NCBI GenBank assembly: GCA_902798365.1
Contig: CADBWP010000020.1
Location: 1-64,000, forward strand
DNA length: 64,000 nucleotides
Direction of reading: 5' to 3'
Source: an uncultured Ruminococcus sp.
GTDB lineage: Bacteria; Bacillota; Clostridia; Oscillospirales; Acutalibacteraceae
The notes beneath the pieces were generated by a model. It was given only the letters and a program-made list of their open reading frames with translations. It made no database searches and was not told the DNA's origin. Each line of letters opens with the position of its first letter. Within the stretch, counting starts at the first letter, position 1. Position numbers and translations under genes: made by a program. Positions 34,310 through 44,396 of this stretch are shown here, one piece after another.

Positions 34310-36514
34310 TTAGTCCTTGATAAGCCCAAACAATTCCTCGCGGCTGAGTCCCGCATTTCTCGATACCTCGTCGCCGGGGATAACGCGGAGAACCTTTCCG
34401 TTGTAGCGCGACACAAGCACGCGTGCCTTTTTGCCGCCTATCTCAACAAATTCCTCGGTGCAGTTCTCGTCAAGGGGAACCTGCTTCTTAAGGCTCGACC
34501 TTTCGGTAAGAGCTCCCGTGGGGCAAAGCTGAACGCACAGACCGCAATTGTTGCACTTGGTTTGGTCAAGCGGCAGGGCAAACGCGGGCGACGGCTCTGT
34601 TTTAAATCCGCGTCCCATCAGTCCCAGCGCGTGAATATCCATAACCTCGCGGCAGCTTCTCACGCACAGACCGCACAGTATGCACTTTGCGGGATTGCGC
34701 TCGATAAACGCGTTTTCGTCGCGTGTGTATTTTTGCGGCATTTCGCCCTTGAAGCGGTCGGGGTCAATGTCGTATCTCTGAGCCACGTTGAGCAGCTTGC
34801 ACTTGTAGTACTCGCGGCAGCCGCACTCAAGACAGCGGCTTGCCTCCGCCTTTGCCTCGTCCTCGGTAAAGCCGAGCGAAACCTCGTCAAAGCTTTTGTT
34901 TCTGACGTCGGCGGGAAGCACCTTGGGCGTTATCCTGCTCTGCTTTTCGCGGTCGGAGTAATCTATGGTGCTCTCATCGCGCTTGCTGATATACGGAACC
35001 CTCGTGTCAAACGCCTGACCGTTAAGGTAAGCGTCAACCGCCCTTGCGCAGCGGTCCGCCTCACCAATTGCCTCAATAGCAATCGAGGCTCCGCGGTTTG
35101 TGGCGTCGCCTATGGCAAACACGCCGTCAATGCTCGTGTTGAAGAAATCGGGGTCGGCTTCAATGTTGCCGCGCTCGTTCAGCTTAAGCTCGCTTACGTC
35201 GCCCTGAACAAGCTTTTGACCTATGGCGAGAATAACGCTGTCAACGGCTATTTCCTCGGTCTTGCCCTCAACCGGAACGGGTCTGCGCCTGCCCGAAGCG
35301 TCGGGCTCGCCCAGCTCCATCACCTGAAGGGTAATGGACTTTACCTTGCCGTTTTCGCCGTTGAAGGACAGGGGATTGGTGAGGAACTTATAGATAACGC
35401 CCTCTTCCTCGGCCTCGTCTATTTCGAGCTTGTCGGCAGGCATTTCGTTGCGAGTTCTTCTATATACAACATAAACCTCTTTTGCGCCCAGTCTTACGGC
35501 GGTGCGGCAGGCGTCCATAGCGGTGTTTCCGCCGCCGCAGATAGCAACCTTCTCGCCAATGTCGGGAGCATTGCCCTTGATAACGCCGCGCAAAAAGTCT
35601 ATGCCGCCATATACTCCGTCCAGCTCCTCGCCCGGGGTGCGCATAGAGCTTGACTTCCACGCGCCCACAGCTACTATTACTGCGTCGTTCTCGGCCTTAA
35701 GGCTCTCTATGGTGAAATCTCTGCCGAGCTTTGAATTATATACAAATTTTACGCCTGTTTTTTCTATAATGGAAATTTCCTTGTCCAAAACCTCTTTGGG
35801 CAGTCTGTACTGGGGAATTCCGTAGCGCAGCATTCCGCCTGCCTTGTCCATCATGTCATAGACGGTGACCGAGTGTCCCATAACGGTCAGGTAGTACGCC
35901 GCGGAAAGACCAGCGGGACCCGCGCCTATTACGGCAACCTTCTTGCCCGTGGGCTCCTTGCACTCGGGAACATAGCTGTCGCCGTTAAGGTCAACGTCGG
36001 CGGCAAACGCCTTAAGCTGAGCGATGTTTATCGGCTCCTCAACATTTTTGCGGCGGCACGCCTTTTCGCAGGGATGCGGACACACTCTGCCGATAGAAGC
36101 AGGGAGGGGGATGTTGTTCTTGATTATCTTAAGCGCACTGTCAAACTCGCCGTTGGCGATCATGCCGACATAGCCCTGACAGTCGGTGTGAGCAGGGCAG
36201 TTGAGCTGGCAGGGAGCAACACAGTCGCCGTCGTGAGCCGACATAAGCAGCTCCATCGCAATTTTGCGCGACTGCACAACTCTTTCGCTCTCGGTGTTTA
36301 CAACCATGCCCTCCATGACCTTTGCCGAGCAGGAGCGCAGCAGCTTGGGGATCCCCTCAGCCTCAACAACGCACAGTCCGCAGGCGCCGTAAATCTCTAC
36401 CGCCTTGTCATAGCAAAGGGTGGGAATATCAATTCCGTTGGCTCTTGCGGCCTCAAGTATCGTAGAGCCCTCGGGGGCTGTAATTTTTTTGCCGTTGATT
36501 GTAAGATTTATCAT
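34310..36514 (-). CDS. FeS-flavoprotein with ferredoxin, GltD/NfnB-like and 2x[4Fe-4S] domains
   Basis: 734 residues. Order: plant-type [2Fe-2S] ferredoxin domain (about 1-80, cysteines in 'TLCYDKAVEIYGACGLC' and 'LRSCSAK'), His-Cys type cluster region ('CVAPCQLNCPAHTDC', about 97-111), glutamate-synthase small-subunit/NfnB-like FAD and NAD(P) domains ('VAVIGAGPAGLSAAYYL' about 190, 'VAICGGGNTAMDACRTAV' about 330), then two [4Fe-4S] motifs ('CILCGLCVRSC', 'CNNCGLCVQLCPTG', about 625-675). Coupled to NuoF/NuoE homologs, it probably passes electrons between NAD(H), ferredoxin and NADP(H). It takes the place that HydA occupies in bifurcating hydrogenases; no hydrogenase H-cluster motif is present. 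Confidence 0.85.
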   Translation of the reverse strand: MINLTINGKKITAPEGSTILEAARANGIDIPTLCYDKAVEIYGACGLCVVEAEGIPKLLRSCSAKVMEGMVVNTESERVVQSRKIAMELLMSAHDGDCVAPCQLNCPAHTDCQGYVGMIANGEFDSALKIIKNNIPLPASIGRVCPHPCEKACRRKNVEEPINIAQLKAFAADVDLNGDSYVPECKEPTGKKVAVIGAGPAGLSAAYYLTVMGHSVTVYDMMDKAGGMLRYGIPQYRLPKEVLDKEISIIEKTGVKFVYNSKLGRDFTIESLKAENDAVIVAVGAWKSSSMRTPGEELDGVYGGIDFLRGVIKGNAPDIGEKVAICGGGNTAMDACRTAVRLGAKEVYVVYRRTRNEMPADKLEIDEAEEEGVIYKFLTNPLSFNGENGKVKSITLQVMELGEPDASGRRRPVPVEGKTEEIAVDSVILAIGQKLVQGDVSELKLNERGNIEADPDFFNTSIDGVFAIGDATNRGASIAIEAIGEADRCARAVDAYLNGQAFDTRVPYISKRDESTIDYSDREKQSRITPKVLPADVRNKSFDEVSLGFTEDEAKAEASRCLECGCREYYKCKLLNVAQRYDIDPDRFKGEMPQKYTRDENAFIERNPAKCILCGLCVRSCREVMDIHALGLMGRGFKTEPSPAFALPLDQTKCNNCGLCVQLCPTGALTERSSLKKQVPLDENCTEEFVEIGGKKARVLVSRYNGKVLRVIPGDEVSRNAGLSREELFGLIKD

Positions 36515-36526
36515 GTTCAGCCCTCC

Positions 36527-38263
36527 TTACTCTTTCACTATCGCGCCGAACTTGCAGCTTTGATAGCATTTACCGCATTTTATGCACTTTTCGGTATCTA
36601 TAACATGCGGATTCTTGACCGTGCCGCTTATTGCGTTAACAGGGCAGTTGCGCGCGCACAGCGTGCAGCCGCGGCACTTGTCGGCGATTATTTTATATTC
36701 GATAAGGTCTGAGCACTCGCCCGCAGGGCACTTTTTGTCCTTTATGTGGGCTTCATACTCGTTTCTGAAATACTTTATGGTGGTCAGCACGGGGTTGGGG
36801 GCTGTCTGACCCAAGCCGCACAGCGCGCCGTCCTTTATTGAATAGCACAGCTCCTCAAGCAGCTCAACGTCGCCGTCCTTGCCCTCGCCCTTTGTAATGC
36901 GGTCGAGCATTTCAAGCATACGCTTGGTGCCTATGCGGCAATGAATACACTTGCCGCAGCTTTCCTTGGCGGTAAAGTCGAGGAAAAACTTTGCCATGCC
37001 AACCATGCAGGTGCTCTCGTCCATTACGACCATGCCGCCCGAACCCATGATAGCGCCGGTCGCGCCCAGAGCCTTGTAGTCGATAACCGTGTCTATAAGC
37101 TCGGCGGGGATACAGCCGCCCGAGGGGCCGCCCATCTGCACAGCCTTAAAGGGCTTGTCTGTTTTCATGCCGCCGCCTATGTCAAAGATAACGTCGCGCA
37201 GGGTCTTGCCCATGGGTATCTCAACAAGTCCCGAGCGCTTAACCTTGCCCGTAACGGCAAACACCTTGGTGCCCTTGCTGCCCTCGGTGCCCATTGCGGC
37301 AAACGCCTCGCCGCCGTTGTTTATTATCCATGCAACGTTTGCAAACGTCTCTACGTTGTTGATGTTGCTGGGTTTTCTCCAAAAGCCCGACTGAGCGGGG
37401 AAGGGGGGCTTAAGTCTCGGCATGCCTCTGTGACCTTCAAGAGATTCTATCAGAGCCGTCTCCTCGCCGCACACGAATGCGCCCGCGCCGGCTTTTATCA
37501 TAAAGTCGCAGGAAAAACCGCTGCCGAAAATATTATCGCCGATAATGCCCTTTTCCTTTGCCTGAGCCAATGCGTTCTTCAGTCTTTTTATGGCAAGGGG
37601 GTACTCGGCTCTTACATAAACCACCGCGTGCTTTGCACCGATGGCATATGCGCCTATAAGCATACCTTCTATAAGGTTGTGCGGATCGCTCTCGATGACC
37701 GCTCTGTCCATAAACGCGCCGGGGTCGCCCTCGTCGGCGTTGCATATAAGGTATTTTTCGTCGCCTGCGCTCTGACGCGCTGCGTTCCACTTGAACCAGG
37801 TGGGGAAGCCGGCGCCGCCTCTGCCTGCAAGACCCGATGTCTTGATTATCTCAATAACCTCCTCGGGGCTCATGGCAAGAGCCTTTTTAAGGGCGCTGTA
37901 GCCGTCCTTCTCCATGTATTCTTCAATTTTTTCGGGATTGATAACGCCGCAGTTGCGCAGCGCAATGCGGGTCTGCTTTGTCAAAAACTCGCTGTCTTCG
38001 TCAGATACGACAAGACCTTCAACAGCGCTTTTGTCGCCGGTTTTTACAAACTCGGCAATAGCGGGCGCGTCGCTCTCGCTCACTCTTACAAGCCTTGTAA
38101 GAGCGTCGCCGTCATACACATCCACAATGGGCTCAAGCCAGCACATGCCTATGCAGCCCGTAATGGAAACGTTTTCGGCCACGCCCGCGTCGGCAAGCGC
38201 AGCGCGAACCTTTTCGGCGCCGGCGGCTATACCGCAGGAGCCCTGTCCAATAACTATCCTCAT
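36527..38263 (-). CDS. NuoF/HndC-like NADH-binding flavoprotein subunit
   Basis: 578 residues. N-terminal thioredoxin-like region ('GQGSCGIAAGA', 'GCIGMC'), then the 51-kDa domain with the NADH/FMN loop 'GRGGAGFPTWFKW' (about residue 148) and 'NADEGDPGAFMDRAV', the SLBB region, the [4Fe-4S] motif 'ESCGKCIHCRIGT' (about 435) and a C-terminal 2x[4Fe-4S] ferredoxin domain ('CRGCTLCARNCPVNA', 'CIKCGKCYQSC'). This fits the HndC/HydB/BfuB subunit of electron-bifurcating complexes. The start overlaps the NuoE stop by ATGA. Confidence 0.92.
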   Translation of the reverse strand: MRIVIGQGSCGIAAGAEKVRAALADAGVAENVSITGCIGMCWLEPIVDVYDGDALTRLVRVSESDAPAIAEFVKTGDKSAVEGLVVSDEDSEFLTKQTRIALRNCGVINPEKIEEYMEKDGYSALKKALAMSPEEVIEIIKTSGLAGRGGAGFPTWFKWNAARQSAGDEKYLICNADEGDPGAFMDRAVIESDPHNLIEGMLIGAYAIGAKHAVVYVRAEYPLAIKRLKNALAQAKEKGIIGDNIFGSGFSCDFMIKAGAGAFVCGEETALIESLEGHRGMPRLKPPFPAQSGFWRKPSNINNVETFANVAWIINNGGEAFAAMGTEGSKGTKVFAVTGKVKRSGLVEIPMGKTLRDVIFDIGGGMKTDKPFKAVQMGGPSGGCIPAELIDTVIDYKALGATGAIMGSGGMVVMDESTCMVGMAKFFLDFTAKESCGKCIHCRIGTKRMLEMLDRITKGEGKDGDVELLEELCYSIKDGALCGLGQTAPNPVLTTIKYFRNEYEAHIKDKKCPAGECSDLIEYKIIADKCRGCTLCARNCPVNAISGTVKNPHVIDTEKCIKCGKCYQSCKFGAIVKE

Positions 38264-38739
38264 ACTGCCGCCTCCCTAAGCTCTTTAAGAATCTTCTTTG
38301 TTTTTTCGGGCGTAAGGCTGCCGTATGTGTCCTCGTTTATCATCATAACGGGCGACAGCGAGCAGCAGCCCAGACATGCCACGCACTTAAGCGAAAACAG
38401 TCCGTCCTCGGTAGTTTGTCCGTCGTCAATGCCCAGCTCGTCCTTTATGGTCTGCAAAATCAGCTCGGACGAATTTACGTGGCACGCCGTGCCCTGACAC
38501 AGCATGATAAGATACTTGCCCACAGGCTCAAAGCGAAACTGGGTGTAAAACGTGCCCACGCCCATAATCTCTGAGGTAGCTATGCCGGTCTTTTCCGAGA
38601 TAAGCTCAATAGCTTCCTTGGGCAGATAGCCGTAAATTTCCTGAGTGTTTTGCAGAATGGTGATAAGACTGCCCCTGACCGAGGCGTATTCGTTAAGCAC
38701 GCCGTCGAGCAGCGACAGGTCGACTGGTTGTCTGTTCAT
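38260..38739 (-). CDS. NuoE/HndA-like [2Fe-2S] subunit
   Basis: 159 residues, 24-kDa subunit family: helical N-terminus 'LITILQNTQEIYGYLP', then thioredoxin-like [2Fe-2S] domain with 'LCQGTACHV' and 'CLGCCSLSP' cysteines. Start chosen at 38739 (GGAGGAG ribosome site), not the longer frame to 38790. First gene of the three-gene NuoE-NuoF-GltD-like operon. Confidence 0.92.
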   Translation of the reverse strand: MNRQPVDLSLLDGVLNEYASVRGSLITILQNTQEIYGYLPKEAIELISEKTGIATSEIMGVGTFYTQFRFEPVGKYLIMLCQGTACHVNSSELILQTIKDELGIDDGQTTEDGLFSLKCVACLGCCSLSPVMMINEDTYGSLTPEKTKKILKELREAAV

Positions 38740-38855
38740 GTTTTCTCCTCCAATGCAGTCTTGGAATAGGTTTTGCCGCGATATGTGCAACTATTATTAT
38801 ATTACTTTTCACGGTATGCTGTCAAGAATAAAAGGATAATATCTTTCTTTTTTCG

Positions 38856-38895
38856 GCAAAAAGCGCACTCCCGCTTACAAAAGGAGAGTGCGCTC
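38856..38895 (-). terminator. Terminator of gdhA
   Basis: AGCGCACTC (38862-38870) pairs with GAGTGCGCT (38886-38894); minus-strand TTTTT tail. Confidence 0.8.
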
Positions 38896-38909
38896 AAACA
38901 GATTAATTA

Positions 38910-40286
<1,377 letters not shown>

Positions 40287-40374
40287 TTATATTACGCTGT
40301 GTTGAAAAAAGCGCGAAAAAAACAAGTTGTCCCGGACTTTAAGAGCCTGAGATGTCCTTGTCCCAACAGCACGA

Positions 40375-40403
40375 ATTATACGCCTAATTAATATGTTTGT
40401 CAA
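40375..40403 (-). promoter_or_regulatory. Consensus sigma-A promoter of gdhA
   Basis: On the minus strand TTGACA (40403-40398), a 17-base spacer, and TATAAT (40380-40375), exact matches to consensus. The ~110-base leader before the start contains GGAC/GTCC complementarities but no riboswitch I recognise. Confidence 0.85.
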
Positions 40404-40440
40404 TAGTTTGGCGGTAATTTTTACAAAAAAAATTCAAAAA

Positions 40441-40690
40441 TTTGCAGGATTCGGCTTTGATTCCTGCAAATCGCGGCAAAAAGCTGTTGGTAAATTTTTC
40501 CTTTATCGAAAAAAAGCATGGAGATTAAGGGTCGCCCGTCCGCAATGCCGCAATGCTTTATGAATAATTCGCAAAGCGAAATTTCAATTTCGCCAACAGC
40601 CCCTCAGAGCCGCCCAAGGCGCACAAAACGCTTTGGGCAAGGGCGATTTTTCAGGGCGGCACAGTCCCTTACGCCGCCTTTTTATAGCGG
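40441..40690 (+). repeat. Hairpin-dense intergenic segment, possible RNA or dispersed repeat
   Basis: No ORF is convincing in 40404-40759. Visible stems: TTTGCAGGA/TCCTGCAAA (40441-40449/40462-40470); long-range GCTGTTGG/CCAACAGC (40483-40490/40593-40600); GCGAAAT-TTCA-ATTTCGC (40576-40593); CCCAAGGCG/CGCTTTGGG (near 40615-40640); and GGCGGC/GCCGCC followed by TTTTTAT (about 40655-40686), which looks like a plus-strand terminator. I found no clear promoter for it, so it may be a small RNA gene or a decayed repeat. Confidence 0.4.
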
Positions 40691-40759
40691 TGTGCTTATC
40701 CTCAAAAAGACATGATTTCGTTTTCCCCGGAACGACCCGTCCGGCCCGAAATGTCTTAC

Positions 40760-40788
40760 TTGACAAATTTCCGCTTTGATTATATAAT
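40760..40788 (+). promoter_or_regulatory. Consensus promoter of tRNA-Arg
   Basis: TTGACA (40760-40765), a 17-base spacer, TATAAT (40783-40788), 14 bases upstream of the tRNA. Confidence 0.85.
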
Positions 40789-40801
40789 AGTAATGCAATA
40801 A

Positions 40802-40876
40802 GCCTCCTTAGTTAAATGGATATAATAAACCCCTCCTAAGGGTTAGTTGTGAGTTCGATTCTCGCAGGGGGTGCCA
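40802..40876 (+). tRNA. tRNA-Arg (CCU)
   Basis: Acceptor GCCTCCT/AGGGGGT (with G-T pairs), anticodon stem AACCC/GGGTT with loop CTCCTAA (anticodon CCT), T-arm GTGAG/CTCGC with TTCGATT, discriminator G and encoded CCA at 40874-40876. Confidence 0.93.
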
Positions 40877-40881
40877 AGGCT

Positions 40882-40910
40882 CGGCTCTGACTGTGTCAGA
40901 GCCGATTTTT
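40882..40910 (+). terminator. Terminator after tRNA-Arg
   Basis: CGGCTCTGAC (40882-40891) pairs with GTCAGAGCCG (40895-40904), then ATTTTT. Confidence 0.8.
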
Positions 40911-40932
40911 GTATAAAGAAAGGGTGGATAAT

Positions 40933-41367
40933 ATGACTCACGGTGAAATTGCCGAGCAGCTTTTTTATGAGGGCTTCAACTGCTCACAGGCGGTGCTTTG
41001 CGCGTTTGAGGACGTTACCGGGCTTGAAAAATCCACGGCGGCGCGGCTTGCGTCGTCGTTTGGCGGCGGTCTCGGCCGCATGAGGGAGGTGTGCGGCGCG
41101 GTCAGCGGCGCGGCTATGGTGCTGGGGCTTGCGAGGGGTTATTCCGACCCCAAGGCATATGAGGCAAAGAAGGCGCACTACCGGCTTGTTCGGGATTTTG
41201 CCGAAAGGTTCCGCGCTCAAAACGGCTCCATAATCTGCCGCGAGCTTCTCAAGGGCACGGGCGACAACAGCGCTATTCCCGAAAAACGCACCCGGGAATA
41301 CTACAGCAAGCGCCCCTGTCCCGAGCTTGTGCGGCAGGCGGCGGATATTTTAGACGAAATGCTGTAA
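40933..41367 (+). CDS. C_GCAxxG_C_C family redox-associated protein
   Basis: 144 residues. Matches the C_GCAxxG_C_C family in pattern: 'GFNCSQAVLCAFED' near the start, 'EVCGAVSGAAMVLGL' (the GCAxxG-like core), 'IICRELL' and 'RPCPELV' later, four conserved cysteine positions. The family is found mainly in anaerobes and is thought to be redox-related; its biochemical role is not established. Start at 40933 has AAAGGGTGG before it. It follows the tRNA-Arg terminator directly. Confidence 0.85.
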   Translation: MTHGEIAEQLFYEGFNCSQAVLCAFEDVTGLEKSTAARLASSFGGGLGRMREVCGAVSGAAMVLGLARGYSDPKAYEAKKAHYRLVRDFAERFRAQNGSIICRELLKGTGDNSAIPEKRTREYYSKRPCPELVRQAADILDEML

Positions 41368-41379
41368 TACATAAAACAC

Positions 41380-41413
41380 GGGGCTGCCGCAGGTTTCTCT
41401 GCGACAGCCCTTT
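41380..41413. terminator. Hairpin of the GCTGCCGCA family
   Basis: GGGCTGCCGCA (41381-41391) pairs with TGCGACAGCCC (41400-41410), T-rich tail. It lies between two converging genes. Confidence 0.65.
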
Positions 41414-41433
41414 GCTGTTTGGTTAATTATTCT

Positions 41434-42195
41434 TTAACCGGGAATTTGCTCGGTAACGTTAACAATGATTTTGCCGTCTGCGTCAAAGTCATAGGTGCCT
41501 GCGGGAACAAGACCGTGGGTCTTTGCCTCTGTAACAAACAGGCTGCCGTTCTTATAAAGCTTGCCGTTCAGCTTAACAAAGTAGATGCCGCCGTCAACCT
41601 TAACCAGACCTGCGCCATTTACAAGCTCGCCGTCAACATAATACTTGCCGTCGATGATCTCGCCCGGAACAACTATCTCCTCTGCGTTGAACACAGCGGT
41701 GTATTCGGCGTCTGCTGTCGCCTCAACAACCTCGGGATCCCAGCCTGCAAAGGTGTAGGTGTATTGCTCGTCTGCTTCCTTGGTGGGGTCAGCGTGTGTA
41801 GGCATTTCGCCGTCCTCAACCTCGGAGGTGTCAATAACGGTGCCGTCCTCGCTCTTTCATGTAATGGTGTGGGTTACGGGAGCGGGAGGTGTGTTATCGC
41901 AGGTAAGATTTACATTAAAGGTTACGCCTTCGTTTGTGACGATCGTACCGGTGACCGTTACGATATATCCGTCAACAGCGACCGTGAGAGAACAAGTCTT
42001 AATCGTGTATGCTTCATCTTCGTAGGTGATGGAACATTCATCCATATCGTTTTCGGTGTATGTACCATCTGCCTGTTCGGAATAGGCAGAAAGATACATT
42101 TCATCATCATTTTCGGTCATGGCAAGAATATGCAAATTCAAATAAAAAATCATGAATTTTATATTGAAAAAAACTATTTTTTGCAGTACAATCAA
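41434..42195 (-). pseudogene. Surface protein with InlB B-like repeat, broken by an in-frame stop
   Basis: Two minus-strand reading frames, 42195-41857 and 41805-41434, are one continuous frame interrupted by TGA at 41859-41857. Around it the protein would read ...[27 protein letters not shown]...[12 protein letters not shown], and InlB B-type repeats normally have Trp exactly there (TITWK.EDG), so a TGG to TGA change is the simplest explanation. The 3' part holds one such repeat and a beta-rich tail ('[11 protein letters not shown]'). The 5' part opens without a signal peptide or ribosome site, so the N-terminus is probably also lost. It looks like a decayed cell-surface adhesin fragment. 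Confidence 0.65.
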
Positions 42196-42250
42196 AACAA
42201 GGCAGGTGTATTATTGCACAACCAATCGCAAAAACGGGAAGGAACGGAAA

Positions 42251-42979
42251 ATGAGATCAAATAAAATATACCAGGTTTCAACCTTACAGGCTTTGGCTCT
42301 CGGATATTCAAGACCGGTCGTGACCGTGCAGGAGCTTTTGGAGCACGGCGACACGGGACTGGGCACCTTTGAAAACGTTGACGGCGAGATGATAGTGCTG
42401 GACGGCGTGTGCTATCAGGCAAGACCCGACGGAAGCATAGTGCGGTCTGAGGACGGGGCGGGAGTGCCCTTTGCGGTTTCGGGCTATGTAAATAACGGCA
42501 GAAGGTTTGAGATCGGAGAAAAAAAGAACATCGACGCCATAAAGCTGGAGCTGACCCTAAGGATAGAAGAGGACTTCGGGCTAAACAGCATACACATCGC
42601 GCGCATAGACGGACTGTTTGGCGTCGTTCACGCACGCGCAGGCGCTCCGTACCGCTCGCAGCATGTTTCTCTTAAGGATATTCTTTCAAAAACCCAAAAG
42701 GATTTTTCCTTTGAGCAGATTTACGGCACGCTGGTGTGCGTGTATTATCCCGATTATATGGACGGCATAAACGCCTCGGGCTGGCATATGCATTTCCTCT
42801 CGCGCGACAAAAGCCTCGGCGGACACGTGTTTGAGGTATCTGTATGCTCGGCAGAATGTCAGCTGCAAAAAATGGACAAAATAGAAATCCAGCTGCCCAG
42901 AGAAGCTGCGTTTGACACATATTCCCTGAAAGAAGCTTCACAAAACGAGATAGAGGAAGTGGAGCAGGGAAACGGGTAG
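42251..42979 (+). CDS. alsD: Acetolactate decarboxylase
   Basis: 242 residues of the BudA/AlsD family. Signatures: 'GLGTFENVDGEMIVLDGVCYQ' near residue 35, and the zinc-binding 'WHMHFLSRDKSLGGHV' (two His of HxH plus a later His) at about 176-191, with a conserved Glu in the C-terminal region. It converts acetolactate to acetoin in the butanediol/acetoin branch. No acetolactate synthase lies beside it. The start at 42251 follows GGAAGGAACGG; the longer frame upstream overlaps the pseudogene. After the stop is an AT/AG-rich short tandem stretch (TAGAGAT/TAGAGAA, about 42977-43015). Confidence 0.9.
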   Translation: MRSNKIYQVSTLQALALGYSRPVVTVQELLEHGDTGLGTFENVDGEMIVLDGVCYQARPDGSIVRSEDGAGVPFAVSGYVNNGRRFEIGEKKNIDAIKLELTLRIEEDFGLNSIHIARIDGLFGVVHARAGAPYRSQHVSLKDILSKTQKDFSFEQIYGTLVCVYYPDYMDGINASGWHMHFLSRDKSLGGHVFEVSVCSAECQLQKMDKIEIQLPREAAFDTYSLKEASQNEIEEVEQGNG

Positions 42980-43021
42980 ATTAGAGAATAGAGAATAGAG
43001 ATTAGAGATTAGATATAAAAG

Positions 43022-43055
43022 ACGGGGCTGCCGCAATTTCTGCGACAGTCCCGTG
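43022..43055. terminator. Hairpin of the GCTGCCGCA family between alsD and ychF
   Basis: ACGGGGCTGCCGCA (43022-43035) pairs with TGCGACAGTCCCGT (43041-43054). Third copy of the stem seen at 61 and 41381. Confidence 0.65.
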
Positions 43056-43115
43056 CTGTTCTGCTTTACAAAGCCGAGGTCACCCTCAGGCTTTTTCCGA
43101 TTTGTTTATTCAAAA

Positions 43116-44210
43116 TCAAACGTTGAACCTGAACAGCACAACGTCGCCGTCCTTCATAACATACTCCTTGCCCTCGCTGCGCACAAGACCCTTGTCCTTT
43201 GCCGCCGCCATGCTGCCGCAGGCAACAAGGTCGTCAAAGGCTATCACCTCGGCGCGTATAAAGCCGCGCTCAAAGTCGGAGTGTATCTTACCTGCCGCCT
43301 GCGGAGCCTTGGTTCCGTTTTTGATCGTCCAGGCGCGAACCTCCTGCTTGCCTGCCGTAAGGTAGGATATAAGCCCCAGCAGCGCGTAACATTCCTTTAT
43401 AAGGCGGTCAAGTCCGCTCTCCTCAAGACCCAGGTCGGAAAGGAACATCTCCTTTTCGTCCTTGTCCATCTCAACGATCTCTTCCTCAAGCTGAGCGCAT
43501 ATGGGCAGCACGCCTGCGTGCTCGTCGGCGGCTATTTTCAGCACCTCGCGATAGCCCTCGTTGTTTTCCAATCCGCCCGAAAAGTCCTCGTCGCTCATGT
43601 TTGCGGCGTAAATAACGGGCTTTGCCGTAAGCAGAGCGACCTCGCTCAGCAGGGCGCGCTCGTCCTCGTCGCACTCAACGCTTCTGGCAGGCTTGCCCTG
43701 CTCCAACGCCTCAAGAACACGGGTGTAAAACTCAACGTCCTTAAGATATTTTTTGTCGCCCTTTACCATCTTTTTGGTTTTGTCAATGCGGCGCTCCATC
43801 ATTTCAACGTCGGACAAAATCAGCTCAAGGTTTATCGTTTCAATATCGCGCTTGGGGTCTATGCTGCCCTCTACGTGGATGATGTCGTCGTTTTCAAAGC
43901 AGCGCACAACGTGCACTATGGCGTCGCACTCGCGTATGTTTGACAGGAACTTGTTGCCCAGACCCTCGCCCTTGGACGCGCCCTTGACCAGTCCCGCGAT
44001 ATCCACAAATTCAATGGAAGCCGGTGTGTATTTGTCGGGGTCATACATCTCGGCAAGCACGTCAAGACGCTTGTCGGGCACCGCAACAACGCCCACGTTC
44101 GGCTCTATTGTGCAAAACGGATAGTTGGCGCTCTGCGCCCCCGCGTTTGTTATAGCGTTAAAAAGCGTGCTTTTTCCAACGTTCGGAAGTCCTACTATAC
44201 CTAATTTCAT
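43116..44210 (-). CDS. ychF: Redox-regulated ribosome-associated ATPase YchF
   Basis: 364 residues, OBG-HflX superfamily. P-loop '[15 protein letters not shown]' (residues 6-20), G3 '[10 protein letters not shown]', the ATP-favouring 'NMSDEDF' in place of NKxD (about 200-206), and a C-terminal TGS domain ending '[15 protein letters not shown]'. It hydrolyses ATP and binds ribosomes; role in stress and translation. Normal length. Ribosome site AAGGAG. It is monocistronic and divergent from the NRPS operon. Confidence 0.96.
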   Translation of the reverse strand: MKLGIVGLPNVGKSTLFNAITNAGAQSANYPFCTIEPNVGVVAVPDKRLDVLAEMYDPDKYTPASIEFVDIAGLVKGASKGEGLGNKFLSNIRECDAIVHVVRCFENDDIIHVEGSIDPKRDIETINLELILSDVEMMERRIDKTKKMVKGDKKYLKDVEFYTRVLEALEQGKPARSVECDEDERALLSEVALLTAKPVIYAANMSDEDFSGGLENNEGYREVLKIAADEHAGVLPICAQLEEEIVEMDKDEKEMFLSDLGLEESGLDRLIKECYALLGLISYLTAGKQEVRAWTIKNGTKAPQAAGKIHSDFERGFIRAEVIAFDDLVACGSMAAAKDKGLVRSEGKEYVMKDGDVVLFRFNV

Positions 44211-44313
44211 ATTATCAAAACTCCTTTCCCGAAGGACATTATATCACATCGGCAGGCAAATCTCAACCGTAATCACTTAATTGCCGATTTAATAGCAAAA
44301 ATGCACATATTTA

Positions 44314-44343
44314 TTGACTTTATCGGAAAAAATGTGATACAAT
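44314..44343 (+). promoter_or_regulatory. Promoter of the NRPS operon
   Basis: TTGACT (44314-44319), an 18-base spacer, TACAAT (44338-44343), 54 bases before the first gene. The six genes up to 57227 are all plus-strand, with gaps of at most 17 bases or with overlaps. Confidence 0.6.
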
Positions 44344-44396
44344 AAAACCGATAACATGCACAAAACAAAATTAACGATACAAAGGAGTTGCGTATT

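Noticed and set aside
42977..43015. TAGAGAT/TAGAGAA short tandem repeat after alsD
   Set aside because: Simple low-complexity sequence; a similar short stretch near 23360 shows it is not specific, and no structure or function is evident.
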